In this document: positions 63,163 to 64,000 of the stretch, one piece after another
Numbering within the stretch: the stretch's first letter is position 1
Layout of the letters: each line of letters starts with the position of its first letter
NCBI RefSeq assembly: GCF_000003855.2
Contig: NW_003101679.1
Coordinates: forward strand, 1,677,946-1,741,945
DNA: 64,000 nt
DNA from: Blastomyces gilchristii SLH14081
Lineage: Eukaryota; Ascomycota; Eurotiomycetes; Onygenales; Ajellomycetaceae
Reading direction: 5' to 3'
Notes under the pieces: model-generated
What the model was told of the DNA's origin: nothing
Seen by the model: the letters and a program-made list of their open reading frames with translations, nothing else
Database searches by the model: none
Translations under genes and position numbers: made by a program

Positions 63163-64000
63163 GTATTAAAATAACAAGTAACATTCTCAAGTGTATCTGT
63201 GCCATCACTGTAAAGACTCAAGAGAAGAAAGTAAGCAGCTGTCTGAATACTCTGATAAAGCAGCTCAGTAAATGAACAATGTGTGAGCACTGTATTAAAT
63301 ATATTTTTTCTCATCATTTGAATGCTGCTTGCAATAAGGTGAAGAGAAGCTTAAAGCCTTGTATAAATTACAATCATGAGAAAAAGAAATACATAATTGT
63401 TTCTGAAGAATTAAAAGAATAAGTTAACAATCTGATCTGAACTCACAACTTTTATCTTTCTGTATTAGATGATTTTAAGAAAATAATAAAGAGAGCTATA
63501 TTGAAATCAGTGAAGAATCTTTCAAAATAGATCAAGAAAGTCAAAACTTACTGACAGAAAGTGAAAGCTCAATATATGAAGAGTGTTACTATTGTTCTGA
63601 AAGTTCTGAATATCATTATCAGTGCTGCTGAAAAAGCTAAAATTGAGATTGAGAAGACCAAGTTGAATATTGAAAGAGTGAAATTAGAAATTGAAAAGAA
63701 AAAAGTTGCTGCAGAAAAGAAGAAAATCATGATTAAAAAGACAAAACTTTATATTAAAACTATTAAGCTTGAAGTGCATTATAAGCTTTTGAGAATGATA
63801 GTCAGTCATATTAAAGAATAAAAATCAGTGATAAAGAATCTTATAAATTTGATAAATAATATTAATACTGAAGCTAGTTATATTATCATTGAGATGTATA
63901 AAACAATGAAGCATGTTCAGAGACTTATAGATTATCTTGATGAGAATTCAGTTGCAGTCAGTGACAGCAGCAGCAGTGATGAGAAATTTGATAACAGTGA
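63163..64000 (+). pseudogene. Cys-rich plus coiled-coil coding remnant, runs off the window
   Basis: Before the SINE the frame is Gln-rich (62735-62776). After it the reading gives a Cys cluster (CICAITVKTQEKKVSSC, then CEHCIKYI and CNKVKRSLKPC) at about 63195-63355. A long Lys/Glu heptad-like helix follows (EIEKTKLNIERVKLEIEKKK, about 63640-63790), then RLIDYLDENS and a Ser/Asp-rich end at the window edge. Stops such as the TAA at 63819 fit former CAA/CAG/CGA codons, since the helix continues beyond. A Cys cluster followed by a coiled coil recalls transposon-linked proteins common in fungi, but I cannot name the family. Confidence 0.5.

Overview
This window looks like nuclear DNA of a filamentous ascomycete. 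The genes have short introns (about 55-300 nt) with GT..AG ends. The gene content (GH18 chitinase, RNase T2, CP2/grainyhead-like factor, Swi5/Ace2-like factor, Vps41 of HOPS) is fungal. Gene-bearing DNA of moderate GC alternates with AT-rich blocks of mutated transposons in which CpG is nearly absent. That layout fits Onygenales such as Blastomyces and relatives; the genus is an inference and was not tested.

Layout. 1-3.9 kb is an AT-rich block with a decayed chromodomain-type Ty3/gypsy retrotransposon and an ultra-AT tail. 4.9-24.2 kb is a compact gene island. In order it holds a chitinase (+), the ubiquitin-S27a fusion (-), a Swi5/Ace2-like zinc-finger factor (+), an RNase T2 (-), a thioesterase-like protein (+), an RMD1/DUF155 mitochondrial protein (-), Vps41 (+) and a small predicted GPI-anchored protein (-). 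26.6-28.9 kb is one complete but inactivated Fot1/pogo DNA transposon with 41-bp inverted ends and a TA target duplication. 31.8-34.5 kb is a CP2/grainyhead-like factor (-), with about 9 kb upstream of it holding no gene I can support. 43.8-64 kb is a second AT-rich block. It contains an LTR-like remnant, two consecutive copies of one LINE (the first cut short where the second begins), a CACTA/Plavaka-like protein remnant, a Cys-rich coiled-coil coding remnant, and two copies of a tRNA-headed SINE.

The protein-coding genes are mostly independent housekeeping or developmental genes. I see no metabolic cluster. Several are divergent pairs sharing an upstream region: ubi3/ace2-like, RNase T2/thioesterase and RMD1-like/vps41. 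The exon structures were built by eye and most were confirmed by reading-frame arithmetic: exon lengths sum to whole codons and the junctions keep family motifs.

The most interesting part is the right-hand repeat block. The SINE's 3' half and (TAA)n tail resemble the 3' end of the adjacent LINE, which suggests a SINE mobilised by a resident LINE. The SINEs and the leader of one LINE copy still carry CpG, while the surrounding DNA has been stripped of it by C-to-T change resembling repeat-induced point mutation (RIP).
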